Origin: Psychrobacter pygoscelis
Lineage (GTDB): Bacteria; Pseudomonadota; Gammaproteobacteria; Pseudomonadales; Moraxellaceae
Assembly (NCBI RefSeq): GCF_004335015.1
Contig: NZ_RQRU01000007.1
Span: forward strand, 88,544 to 152,543
DNA: 64,000 nt
Direction of reading: 5' to 3'
In this document: positions 56,213-64,000 of the stretch, one piece after another
Layout: every line of letters begins with the position of its first letter
Position numbering within the stretch: the stretch's first letter is position 1
The notes under the pieces: model-generated
The model's input: the letters and a program-made list of their open reading frames with translations, nothing else
Database searches by the model: none
Told to the model about the DNA's origin: nothing
Position numbers and translations under genes: made by a program

Positions 56213-57820
56213 ATGGGCATTAGTACCACCTCCGCGCAGCCAACTCGTCAAGTTGGCTCTATGAGAGTCAATATTGTCTTCGCTACCGTATTAGTCCTGA
56301 TGACCGCTTACTTTTTATGGTGGGGTCTGGACTATACTTTCCATCAGCAGACGTTGTTATTCGTTATTGCTACCCTGTTTGGGATATTTATGGCCTTTAA
56401 CATCGGTGGTAACGATGTGGCCAACTCTTTTGGTACTTCAGTCGGTGCAGGGACTCTAACTATCCCGCAAGCATTAGGTGTTGCAGCCATATTTGAGGTC
56501 TCAGGTGCGGTTATTGCAGGTGGGGAGGTGACGGATACCATTCGCAAGGGTATCGTCAATCTTGATGGCCTGATGGTGACCCCCAATCAGTTCATCTACG
56601 TTATGCTCTCGGCGTTAATCGCTGCCGCATTTTGGTTATTGTTCGCCACCAAAAAAGGACTACCAGTCTCCACCACGCATTCTATTATCGGCGGCGTAGT
56701 CGGTAGCTCTATTGTCCTAGGTATCTATCTTGGCGGCGTTGATATGGCCTTATCGACTGTGTCTTGGAGCAAGATTGGTCAGATTGCCATCTCTTGGGTA
56801 TTATCACCGTTACTCGGTGGTGCCTTATCGTATGTGCTGTATGGTCAAATTAAGAAGAACATCCTAGCTTACAACGATCTGGCTGAAGCTCGAGTTCAAG
56901 AGCTCAAAGTCGCCAAAAAAGCCATCAAAAAGAATCACAAAGTATTCTTTGAGCAGTTATCAGAGTCTCTGCAGCTGTCATACACCTCAGCGATGCTGCG
57001 TGATCAAGAGATCTATAAAGACGAAGACTGTAGTCGAAATGATCTAGAGACTGACTACTACCGTGAGCTATATGATATTGAGCGCGAGCGTAATAATCTT
57101 GACACACTAAAAGCTCTAAAAACATGGGTACCGCTAATCGCTGCGCTCGGCGGTATGATTATGACTGCTATGGTGGTATTCAAGGGACTTAAGAATGTGA
57201 ACCTTGATCTGTCCACACTGCATGCCTTCTTAGTGATAGGTATGGTCGGTGCTCTAATCTGGCTGACGACCTTTATCTATACCAAAAGTATCCGCGGTAA
57301 GCTTAAAGAGGATTTATCAAAAGCGACCTTTATTATGTTTAGCTGGATGCAGGTATTTACCGCTTCAGGATTCGCTTTTAGTCACGGCTCTAATGATATT
57401 GCCAATGCTGTCGGCCCGTTTGCAGCGATTATGGATGTCATACGCTTAAATACAATCTCAGCTCAAGCGGCCGTGCCTACACCAGTCATGCTGACCTTTG
57501 GTGTTGCCCTCATCGTCGGTCTATGGTTCATTGGTAAGGAGGTCATCCAGACCGTCGGCACTAACTTGGCTAAGATGCATCCTGCGTCAGGGTTTGCCGC
57601 TGAGTTGTCCGCAGCAGCGGTGGTCATGGGCGCCTCAATGCTTGGGCTACCTGTATCGAGTACGCATACTCTAGTGGGTGCAGTATTGGGTATCGGTATC
57701 GTGAATAAAGATACCAATTGGGCGCTAATGAAGCCTATCGGACTGGCTTGGGTGGTTACTCTACCTGCGGCCGCAGCGATGTCTGCCTTGAGCTTTATCG
57801 TGCTCAGCTATATTTTTTAG
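56213..57820 (+). CDS. pit: Low-affinity inorganic phosphate transporter, PiT family
   Basis: Inner-membrane phosphate symporter of 535 residues. The two inverted-repeat family signatures are AFNIGGNDVANSFGTSVGAG (about 60-80) and FSHGSNDIANAVGPFAAI (about 393-410), each followed by helices with the LPVSTTHSIIGG and LPVSSTHTLVG motifs. A charged cytoplasmic domain of about 90 residues separates the halves. There is no associated phoU-like gene, but pap lies upstream. A strong terminator follows. Confidence 0.94.
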   Translation: MGISTTSAQPTRQVGSMRVNIVFATVLVLMTAYFLWWGLDYTFHQQTLLFVIATLFGIFMAFNIGGNDVANSFGTSVGAGTLTIPQALGVAAIFEVSGAVIAGGEVTDTIRKGIVNLDGLMVTPNQFIYVMLSALIAAAFWLLFATKKGLPVSTTHSIIGGVVGSSIVLGIYLGGVDMALSTVSWSKIGQIAISWVLSPLLGGALSYVLYGQIKKNILAYNDLAEARVQELKVAKKAIKKNHKVFFEQLSESLQLSYTSAMLRDQEIYKDEDCSRNDLETDYYRELYDIERERNNLDTLKALKTWVPLIAALGGMIMTAMVVFKGLKNVNLDLSTLHAFLVIGMVGALIWLTTFIYTKSIRGKLKEDLSKATFIMFSWMQVFTASGFAFSHGSNDIANAVGPFAAIMDVIRLNTISAQAAVPTPVMLTFGVALIVGLWFIGKEVIQTVGTNLAKMHPASGFAAELSAAAVVMGASMLGLPVSSTHTLVGAVLGIGIVNKDTNWALMKPIGLAWVVTLPAAAAMSALSFIVLSYIF

Positions 57821-57862
57821 GATTACCTATTGCTCATTTGAGCTATAAAGCGTTTGAACATT

Positions 57863-57906
57863 AAAAACCGCCGGATAGTCTAGTGATTATCCGGCGGTTT
57901 TTTTGG
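57863..57906. terminator. Bidirectional terminator between pit and the HTH-aminotransferase gene
   Basis: AAAAACCGCCGGATA pairs with TATCCGGCGGTTTTT around an 8-12 nt loop, with T runs on both strands. It ends convergent transcripts. Confidence 0.9.
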
Positions 57907-57977
57907 TCTTACGAATTTATTGGTGCTTCTATACAGGCTTTGGTATAAGGTTAAACAAGGCCATCAGCTAGCTGCTG

Positions 57978-59633
57978 CTAACCAGCTTCTTTTACGCGGC
58001 CATCTTTGCTTTCCTTCACAGTTTGAGCTTTCAAGGCTAGAGCTTCTGTACCAAACTGTTTGCGCTTTTTGGCGAAGAAGCGATCCAGACGGTTCATGGC
58101 ATCTTCTAGGTCGTGAAGGTTGGGTAAAAATACCACGCGGAAGTGATCGGGCGCGTCCCAGTTAAATCCAGTCCCTTGAACCATCAGTACTTTTTCATCC
58201 TCTAGTAGCTCCATCATAAACTGCATGTCATCGGTGATAGGATAGATATCAAGGTCGATCTTAGGAAAGCAATAAAACGCCCCTTGTGGCATCGTACAAG
58301 AGATACCCGGGATGGCATTTAGGCGCTCAATGGCTAAGGCGCGCTGCTTATAAAGTCGGCCCGCCTCAGAAGTCAGCATCTGCATACTCTGATAGCCGCC
58401 CATTGCGGTCTGAATAGCGTATTGCGCAGTTACATTCGCGCATAGCCGCATTGAGGCCAGCATATCTAAGCCTTCTATAAAGTCAGCGGCGTGATCCTTC
58501 TTACCAGAGACCATCATCCAACCGGCGCGAAAGCCAGCTACGCGGTGCGACTTGGATAAACCATTATAAGACAGTACTAATACGTCGTCCGTCAGAGTAC
58601 ACATTGGCGTATGCACCGCATTATCGTATAGCACACGGTCATAAATCTCATCGGCCATAATGACGAGATTGTATTGCTTAGCCACATCAATAATCTGACG
58701 AAGGATATCATCTGAATATAAGGCACCAGTAGGGTTATTAGGATTGATTACGACGATGCCTTTGGTCTTATCCGTGATTCTGGATTTAATATCGTCGATA
58801 TCAGGTTGCCAGTTGTCAGCTTCATTACAGCGGTAATGGACGGCAGTACCGCCAGCAAGGTTGGCTGCTGCTGTCCAAAGCGGATAGTCTGGCATAGGAA
58901 TCAGTACCTCATCACCATCATTCATCAGCGCCTGCATGGTCAGGACAATCAGCTCAGAGACCCCATTGCCAAGATAGACATCACGGACATCGACCGCTGA
59001 TAGTAGACCTTTTGACTGATAGTAGTGCAGTATCGCCTTGCGCGCAGCAAAAATACCTTGAGAGTCTGAGTAGCCGGTAGCATTTGCTAAGTTCAGTGCC
59101 ACGTCACGAAGTATCTCATTGGGGGCATCTAGACCGAATGGCGCAGGGTTGCCGACGTTCAATTTGAGGATGCGTTGACCTTCTGACTCCATTCTCACTG
59201 CCGTTTTGAGTAATGGACCGCGAATATCGTAGCAGACGTTCTGCAGTTTATTGGATTTTTTTAGAGCATTCATGGTATTACCACGCTTATTATTAGAAGA
59301 AGAGGGGGTGCTGATTGCTGATATTTCAGGCTGTTGCGCTTCGTTATCGATAGGCTGCTGTTGTGATGACGTATAGAGCTTAGGTGTCGCTGAGGATTCC
59401 AGCTCCCCACGCAGCAGATATCCTTCTGAGCAGTCTAATATTCGTGCCAATGTTGGTAGCTTAGAGGAGACAATTCCATTGATACCCCGCTCCCAGTTTG
59501 AGATAGCGCCGCGGCTGACTTTAGCGCCAGCTTCTGTCATGGCGGTAGCAAGTTGCTCTGCTGTTAAGCCTTTGGCTTTACGCAGCTTATTTAGGCGCTC
59601 GCCTTGAGCTTGGTGGTCTGGAGTTGAGGTCAT
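57978..59633 (-). CDS. XRE-type HTH fused to an AlaA-like aminotransferase
   Basis: An N-terminal helix-turn-helix domain (about residues 10-65: LNKLRKAKGLTAEQLATAM, then SRGAISNWERG) is joined by a 50-residue Ser/Gln-rich linker to a class I/II PLP aminotransferase. The enzyme part resembles AlaA (alanine:pyruvate-type): LNVGNPAPFG, VVINPNNPTGALY, MADEIYDRVLYD, and the PLP lysine in YNGLSKSHRVAGFRAGW near residue 361. ATG 59633 is the chosen start; an internal ATG at 59273 could yield enzyme only. Inverted repeats upstream suggest self-regulation. Confidence 0.9.
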   Translation of the reverse strand: MTSTPDHQAQGERLNKLRKAKGLTAEQLATAMTEAGAKVSRGAISNWERGINGIVSSKLPTLARILDCSEGYLLRGELESSATPKLYTSSQQQPIDNEAQQPEISAISTPSSSNNKRGNTMNALKKSNKLQNVCYDIRGPLLKTAVRMESEGQRILKLNVGNPAPFGLDAPNEILRDVALNLANATGYSDSQGIFAARKAILHYYQSKGLLSAVDVRDVYLGNGVSELIVLTMQALMNDGDEVLIPMPDYPLWTAAANLAGGTAVHYRCNEADNWQPDIDDIKSRITDKTKGIVVINPNNPTGALYSDDILRQIIDVAKQYNLVIMADEIYDRVLYDNAVHTPMCTLTDDVLVLSYNGLSKSHRVAGFRAGWMMVSGKKDHAADFIEGLDMLASMRLCANVTAQYAIQTAMGGYQSMQMLTSEAGRLYKQRALAIERLNAIPGISCTMPQGAFYCFPKIDLDIYPITDDMQFMMELLEDEKVLMVQGTGFNWDAPDHFRVVFLPNLHDLEDAMNRLDRFFAKKRKQFGTEALALKAQTVKESKDGRVKEAG

Positions 59634-59692
59634 AGTCGGTCCAATAGTGGGCACAATAGAGAGCCTATTAGGGGTTGATATTGAACATTGTT

Positions 59693-59706
59693 TTGTTGTG
59701 CAACAA
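59693..59706. promoter_or_regulatory. Operator-like palindrome 1 upstream of the HTH-aminotransferase gene
   Basis: TTGTTG-TG-CAACAA, a perfect 6-bp inverted repeat with a 2-bp spacer, about 60 bp before the start codon. It is a candidate binding site for the HTH domain. Confidence 0.4.
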
Positions 59707-59721
59707 TACTCCTAAAACTAA

Positions 59722-59738
59722 TGCAAGATATTATTGCA
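59722..59738. promoter_or_regulatory. Operator-like palindrome 2
   Basis: TGCAA-GATATTA-TTGCA inverted repeat, very similar to the site at 59814. A further half-site TTGCAAG lies at 59751-59757. Confidence 0.55.
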
Positions 59739-59813
59739 ATATCAATATGTTTGCAAGTAGATAGTCATTAGATTTACGTTAATTTTAATAAAAATTTACT
59801 ATAGGCTATTAAG

Positions 59814-59830
59814 TGCAAGATATACTTGCA
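59814..59830. promoter_or_regulatory. Operator-like palindrome 3
   Basis: TGCAAG-ATATA-CTTGCA, a perfect 6-bp inverted repeat with a 5-bp spacer. It shares TGCAAGATAT with the site at 59722 and lies 17 bp before the small plus-strand ORF at 59847. Confidence 0.6.
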
Positions 59831-59846
59831 AAAAAGTAGTAAGTAT

Positions 59847-59954
59847 ATGTCTATCGTTAGCTTACGGGGCTTAAGTGAACAGTATCAAGCTTGGTCTAAA
59901 AAGGGGCATGAACAGTGGGGAATAAGAGAACTTGAAGCTGCCATAGGAAGCTAA
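59847..59954 (+). CDS. Possible 35-residue small protein
   Basis: A short plus-strand ORF beginning MSIVSLRGLSEQYQAWSKKG and ending ELEAAIGS, with a protein-like composition (several aromatic and charged residues). It begins just after palindrome 3 and is divergent from the HTH-aminotransferase gene. There is no clear Shine-Dalgarno. It may be a small regulated protein, a gene remnant or chance. Confidence 0.3.
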   Translation: MSIVSLRGLSEQYQAWSKKGHEQWGIRELEAAIGS

Positions 59955-60088
59955 TTCAAGAGTTTGCCAACATAGGCATTAACATTTATTAAAAGGTGGT
60001 GGTGGTTATTTTGTATTACGCTAAAAGGTAATTTATCTAGCATCTTCATTAAACTATTGAGTTATTAAACTGAATCATAGGAGCCACT

Positions 60089-60514
60089 ATGCAAGATCGT
60101 GAATTAAGTAAAGAAGAAATCGCCCAACTGACAGAGGCAGACTGGCGTGAGCGTTTGACCCCAGAGGAGTACCATGTATTAAGAGAAAAGGGGACTGAGC
60201 GGCCGTTTACTGGGCTGTACACAGATAGTGAAGAGGCAGGTATATACCGCTGTAAAGGCTGCGGTGCCAAGTTATTCACTTCGGACAATAAATTTCATTC
60301 AGGCTGTGGCTGGCCAAGCTTCGATGCTACGATTGCGGACAGCGCCGTAGATGAGCATGAGGATAACTCTCTTGGTATGCGCCGTGTCGAGGTAACCTGT
60401 AGTAACTGCGGAGCGCATCTCGGTCATGTATTTCCTGATGGGCCTCAAGAGACCACTGGCATGCGTTACTGTATTAATTCAGTCGCTATCGATTTAGATG
60501 AGTCGGCTAAGTAG
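60089..60514 (+). CDS. msrB: Peptide methionine-(R)-sulfoxide reductase
   Basis: Repairs methionine-R-sulfoxide in proteins. Zinc ligands Cys55/Cys58 and Cys104/Cys107 frame the fold, HSGCGWPSF is present, and the catalytic Cys128 is in GMRYCINS. Length 141 residues. TAGGAGCCACT precedes the ATG. A glutathione peroxidase gene follows 110 bp downstream in the same direction, making a likely oxidative-repair pair. Confidence 0.96.
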   Translation: MQDRELSKEEIAQLTEADWRERLTPEEYHVLREKGTERPFTGLYTDSEEAGIYRCKGCGAKLFTSDNKFHSGCGWPSFDATIADSAVDEHEDNSLGMRRVEVTCSNCGAHLGHVFPDGPQETTGMRYCINSVAIDLDESAK

Positions 60515-60624
60515 CAGCATCCTAGGTAGGATAGAAACTAGTGGGGTGCGACAATGGTAGCAACTGTCGATAACTGCTCACAATTGCCAATAAGCGCCAA
60601 TTAAAAAACCTTAAGGACAAACCC

Positions 60625-61101
60625 ATGACCAGTATTTATGACTTTAAAGTAGAGACACTAGAGGGTGGAACGCAGGATTTCGCCGACTATAAAGATAAGG
60701 TATTACTCATCGTCAATACCGCCAGTAAGTGTGGATTCACGCCGCAATACGAAGGCTTAGAGCAGCTATATCAACGATATCAAGATCAGGATTTGGTGGT
60801 TATTGGTTTTCCTTGTAATCAGTTTGGTCACCAAGAGCCAGGCGCGGCTGATGAGATTGGTGCATTTTGCCAAAAAAACTATGGTGTCAGCTTCCCAATG
60901 ATGGCAAAAGTGGACGTTAATGGCAAAGACACTCACCCTGTCTACAAGTGGTTAAAACAGCAGCAAGGTGGGTTTTTGACCGATGCAATCAAGTGGAACT
61001 TCACTAAGTTCTTAGTCAATAAAGATGGTGACGTGGTGAAACGTTATGCGGCGACTACGAAACCAGAAGCCCTAGAGGAGGATATTAAAACGCTGTTATA
61101 A
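60625..61101 (+). CDS. Glutathione peroxidase family protein
   Basis: Thiol-dependent peroxidase of 158 residues, cysteine type. The peroxidatic Cys36 is in NTASKCGFTPQYEGLE. The second family motif, GFPCNQFGHQEPG, and the WNFTKFLVNKDG block with the catalytic Trp and Asn follow. Bacterial enzymes of this type often use thioredoxin rather than glutathione. TTAAGGACAAACCC precedes the ATG. Confidence 0.94.
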   Translation: MTSIYDFKVETLEGGTQDFADYKDKVLLIVNTASKCGFTPQYEGLEQLYQRYQDQDLVVIGFPCNQFGHQEPGAADEIGAFCQKNYGVSFPMMAKVDVNGKDTHPVYKWLKQQQGGFLTDAIKWNFTKFLVNKDGDVVKRYAATTKPEALEEDIKTLL

Positions 61102-61154
61102 ATACTGTATTTTAAGGCTACCTAATAAAAGGCTACCTAATAAGTAGCAAGCAA

Positions 61155-61180
61155 TTAGCCTCAGAAATGGAGGCTTTTTT
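61155..61180 (+). terminator. Intrinsic terminator after gpx
   Basis: AGCCTC and GAGGCT form a 6-bp stem with a 7-nt loop, followed by T6, about 55 bp after the stop. Confidence 0.75.
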
Positions 61181-61362
61181 AGTCTCTAGAATCTTATTTG
61201 GTTGTAACAGGTTAAGGGGACTATTTAAGAGTAGCAAATCACCGTTCTAAAATGGTTATTTAGATAATAATATCATAACAGTTGTTCAATAAAATTTTAT
61301 AAAACACCACCTGTTGCAGAATTTTAGACTATATTTTTAGCCAAAAAATAAGAGTATTCCTA

Positions 61363-61405
61363 AAAAAAGGCCTTTTCTTAATAACAGAAAAGGCCTTTTT
61401 ATTGA
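61363..61405. terminator. Second terminator-like hairpin
   Basis: AAAAAGGCCTTTTCT pairs perfectly with AGAAAAGGCCTTTTT around a 7-nt loop, with T and A runs at its flanks. It may insulate the downstream adhesin locus. Confidence 0.75.
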
Positions 61406-61606
61406 ACCGGATATCTAGCATTTCAATAAAAAATAAACAAAAACAAATGTTGTAATTTTTATCCTATTAACACTGGGCTACATATTAAATCGCCAAATTA
61501 ATAGACAAATGTTTAATTATCTGTGATATTGTTAATAAATATATTGCGAGAATCTCAACAATATTTTTTGTGATGGAGTCATAAGATAACTAATATTTAG
61601 GGATAT

Positions 61607-62560
61607 ATGGTTATGCCAATGAAATTACAGCAATTTTTCAAAATCTTAATAGCAACTGTACTTTTGTTCACTTATGAACAAGGTGCACTAGCGAAACAAG
61701 ATATGAAAATGATCGAGCATATCACTTGGCGCAAGCAAGTTGATGTGGATGTGCAAACTTTATTGGCCAAGCCGATCCCAAAAAATAGGGTCAGCCTATA
61801 CTTCATTCGTCAGTCTGATGCAGATGGTGCACAAACCAGTGTCAATCTAGCTATTAATGGCGAATATCAGACTAGCTTACAGCCTGGTGGTTTTACGCAA
61901 GTCTATTCTTGTATTGGTATTAATAGTATTAGCGCGGTCACGACTTCCCAGAAGACTAATGATCTGCTAAAAAATGCTATTGAAGTCACTTTGCCTACCG
62001 AACAAAACTATTTCTTTTATATCGAAGTTGATGATCAAAAGCACATCAGCTTAACCCAAGTAACTCCTGAATCCGCACAAAAATTATTTATCAATAAACG
62101 TTACCAACAGCACCAGATTAGCCGAGTAGTCCCCAATTGCTCTGAGGTTAAAGTGGTAGCGCCTCCCACTGTATCTCCGCCTACCGTGCCCGTTATCGCT
62201 CCTATATTTGAAGAGAAGGTTAGCACTGAGATGCGCATTCTCTTTGATACTGACAAAGCAGTTATCAAGCCCCAGTACTTTAGTAAAGTCGAAGACGTCG
62301 CTACTTTTATGAAAAAGTATGGCGATACCAACGCTATTATCGAAGGTCATACAGACAGTACTGCCAGTGATGCTTATAACCAAAAACTGTCTGAGAGACG
62401 GGCTCAAGCGGTACAAAAACTACTCATCGAACAATATGGTATAGCCCCTAATCGTTTAACTGCCATGGGTTATGGCGAGTCTCGCCCTATAGCTAGTAAC
62501 ACTACGATGGATGGTCGGCAACAAAATAGACGCGTTATCGCCGTCGTTGAACAAAGATAA
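61607..62560 (+). CDS. OmpA-family peptidoglycan-binding protein
   Basis: A signal peptide (about residues 1-29, ending GALA) is followed by a beta-rich N-domain (about 45-165, RVSLYFIRQSDADG onward) with a cysteine pair, a Pro/Val-rich hinge (about 182-200) and a C-terminal OmpA domain. ILFDTDKAVIKP, IIEGHTDSTASDAYNQKLSERRA and GYGESRP are the OmpA peptidoglycan-binding motifs. The N-domain resembles DUF2846-like folds only loosely. Starts at 61607, 61613 and 61619 are all ATG. It is 95 bp before the giant adhesin and may be its envelope partner. Confidence 0.82.
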   Translation: MVMPMKLQQFFKILIATVLLFTYEQGALAKQDMKMIEHITWRKQVDVDVQTLLAKPIPKNRVSLYFIRQSDADGAQTSVNLAINGEYQTSLQPGGFTQVYSCIGINSISAVTTSQKTNDLLKNAIEVTLPTEQNYFFYIEVDDQKHISLTQVTPESAQKLFINKRYQQHQISRVVPNCSEVKVVAPPTVSPPTVPVIAPIFEEKVSTEMRILFDTDKAVIKPQYFSKVEDVATFMKKYGDTNAIIEGHTDSTASDAYNQKLSERRAQAVQKLLIEQYGIAPNRLTAMGYGESRPIASNTTMDGRQQNRRVIAVVEQR

Positions 62561-62655
62561 CTCATCCTCTTTTTTAAGTAGCCAAGCGTTATTAGTCCAA
62601 AAAGTTACTGAATAAACCAACAAATTAGACAGAATTTCGGGACGAGAAAAACCAT

Positions 62656-64000
62656 ATGAAAACAGTCAACGTAAAAGTACATAACGCTAAAGAGACTATT
62701 CAGAGTGTCAAGATAATCACCAATGATGGTAAGCCTAACGTTATTAAAGCGGGTAAAGGGGTCAATTATGAGTTTTTAGAAGAAGGATTAGGCCGCGCTC
62801 CTCAACATGTTATTACCAAACGTGTGAATAATGATCTGCATCTCTCTTTTGACAAAGACGGGCAAGAAAGTGATCTAATCATTGAAGGGTTTTACAGTAA
62901 GGCTGATCAAGCCCTTATTGGTATGGCAGAAGATGGCAGTTATTACTATTACATTCCTGACACCGCAGAAGTATCTGACTATGTGACCCAGCTCGAACCT
63001 GGTGATATTGAGGGTCAGGCATTGGGAGGACCTGCTCAGTCCACCCCTTGGTGGGCAGGACAAAGTGATGATGGCTTCGCAATCCTACCTTGGTTGATAG
63101 GCTTAGGAGGCTTGGGATTGGTTGGCGCGGCTCTTGGTAAAAATGATGATAACGATGAGCCCTCACCTCCTGTGATATCCAAACCTAGTCTTACAGCCGA
63201 GGACGACGGCAGTGTCACGGTTACGCCAACGTCTGAAGCGACTGAAACTGACGTCACCTATACCGATGAAGAGGGTAATAAAAAAAGCCCAACCTTTACC
63301 AAAGACCCTGATACTGGTAAATGGGCAGACAACGATCCTAACGATAATGTCACGGTTGACCCTGAGACTGGTGTGATTACCATTCCCGCTGATGAAGTCA
63401 AAGATGGCTCAGAAGTGAAAGCCACGCAAACCACACCCAAAGGTAAAAGTACGCCTGCGACAGTGATCGCTAAAGATGATATTCCAAAGCTGATAATTGA
63501 TGACGTAACAGAAGACAATATTATAAATGCTGCTGAAGCTGGAGAAACTATAGTCATTACAGGGACTGTAACTGATAACTATGAAGCTGATGATAAAGTC
63601 ACATTAACTGTCAATGGTAAAGAATTTACTGGTGTAGTTAATGTAGATGGTGAGTTTGCTATTTCAGTATTGGGAAGCGACTTAGCTGCTGACCCTGACA
63701 TGACTGTTGATGGCGCTTTTACCACTTTAAGTAGCGATGATACTACTACATTGACGGTTACAACTACGCAGAATTATAGTGTCGACACTACCGCGCCAAC
63801 TGCCCCAGTTATTGGCTTTGAAAGCACCGGTGCTGACGACGTTTATAACAGCGAAGAGGTGGGTGAAGATAGTACCATCACCGCCACCGTTACCGTCCCT
63901 GAAGGCACCAAGGTTGGTGACACGCTAACAGTTAACGGTGAAGTCGCCCCCGTGACCCAAGCAATCATCGACGACGGAGTTGCCATTGAGATTGCCCCGG
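62656..64000 (+). CDS. Giant BapA-type adhesin, N-terminal part
   Basis: 448 codons are in the window with no stop, so the gene continues past the right edge. The first 125 residues form a beta-rich BapA-prefix-like domain (MKTVNVKVHNAKETIQSVKI onward). A Gly-rich hydrophobic segment (about 142-157, PWLIGLGGLGLVGAALG) precedes an Asp/Asn-rich linker. Bacterial Ig-like repeats follow, rich in Thr, Asp and Val, with motifs such as TAPTAPVIGFES and VTVPEGTKVGDTLTVNGE. Such proteins are exported by type I secretion and mediate biofilm adhesion. The secretion genes are not in the window. Confidence 0.85.
   Translation, partial: MKTVNVKVHNAKETIQSVKIITNDGKPNVIKAGKGVNYEFLEEGLGRAPQHVITKRVNNDLHLSFDKDGQESDLIIEGFYSKADQALIGMAEDGSYYYYIPDTAEVSDYVTQLEPGDIEGQALGGPAQSTPWWAGQSDDGFAILPWLIGLGGLGLVGAALGKNDDNDEPSPPVISKPSLTAEDDGSVTVTPTSEATETDVTYTDEEGNKKSPTFTKDPDTGKWADNDPNDNVTVDPETGVITIPADEVKDGSEVKATQTTPKGKSTPATVIAKDDIPKLIIDDVTEDNIINAAEAGETIVITGTVTDNYEADDKVTLTVNGKEFTGVVNVDGEFAISVLGSDLAADPDMTVDGAFTTLSSDDTTTLTVTTTQNYSVDTTAPTAPVIGFESTGADDVYNSEEVGEDSTITATVTVPEGTKVGDTLTVNGEVAPVTQAIIDDGVAIEIAP

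Larger units (their letters stand above)
61102..61606. other. Intergenic region between gpx and the OmpA-domain gene
   Basis: 505 AT-rich bases with two terminators (61155-61180 and 61363-61405). The remainder shows no gene. The second hairpin lies between the first terminator and the next promoter with no gene of its own. Confidence 0.5.

Overview
The window looks like a chromosomal segment of a Psychrobacter-like gammaproteobacterium (Moraxellaceae). This rests on protein character (UbiJ, GacA, PilS/PilR, polyphosphate:AMP phosphotransferase, FxsA, a BapA-type adhesin), moderate GC with AT-rich intergenic DNA, and blocks of order also known in Pseudomonas and Acinetobacter (yibN-grxC-secB, orn/rsgA, lpxH-ppiB/glnS, gpmI-ctp, ubiE-ubiJ-ubiB). 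The assignment is inference from the sequence; no database was searched. Nearly all of it is core genome. I see no prophage, transposase, CRISPR array, rRNA or tRNA.

Layout. 1-5.3 kb, minus strand: partial trpS, a lipid A acyltransferase, rpsI-rplM behind a near-consensus promoter, rsmD and mrdA (PBP2). 5.8-7.2 kb: a DUF445 membrane protein. 7.6-12.1 kb: ccmF-ccmG-ccmH-ccmI, the haem-ligation half of cytochrome c maturation. 12.4-18.9 kb: adk, then secB-grxC and a yibN-type rhodanese, rsgA and orn (divergent), and ppiB-lpxH. 19.4-25.7 kb: glnS, a 1-Cys peroxiredoxin, a GST, a META/DUF4377 lipoprotein, ruvC and fxsA. A 6S RNA gene with its own promoter lies at about 26.0-26.1 kb on the minus strand. 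26.4-34.2 kb: gpmI, an S41 protease, pilS-pilR and gacA. 35.2-43.8 kb: pbpG, thiE, a short DksA-like protein, pgk, an Ala-rich lipoprotein, fba, ruvA and ruvB. 44-46.6 kb: a small membrane protein and a yjfM-yjfC-yjfL-like trio. 46.9-53.3 kb: a D-lactate-dehydrogenase-like flavoprotein, then the ubiE-ubiJ-small ORF-ubiB ubiquinone cluster. 54-57.8 kb: polyphosphate:AMP phosphotransferase and a Pit phosphate transporter. 58-61.1 kb: an HTH-aminotransferase fusion, msrB and gpx. 61.6-64 kb: an OmpA-domain protein and the start of a giant adhesin that runs off the window.

The genes are mostly independent housekeeping units, with several functional groupings: envelope (lpxL, lpxH, mrdA, pbpG, ctp), redox repair (grxC, peroxiredoxin, GST, msrB, gpx), Holliday junction processing (ruvA, ruvB, ruvC, all as separate units), ubiquinone synthesis, phosphate/polyphosphate, and type IV pilus control.

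The items most worth a second look are: (1) an XRE-type HTH fused to an AlaA-like aminotransferase, with a cluster of TGCAA-type inverted repeats just upstream that look like its operators; (2) a dispersed MITE-like repeat family, four copies, bounded by TATAGT/ACTATA ends; (3) four 13-bp tandem repeats abutting the start codon of a glutathionylspermidine-synthase-like gene; (4) a cyclophilin gene with two starts, each with its own Shine-Dalgarno, predicted to make envelope and cytoplasmic forms; (5) a UbiE with a disordered N-terminal extension of about 130 residues; (6) a translationally coupled 68-residue ORF inside the ubiquinone operon.
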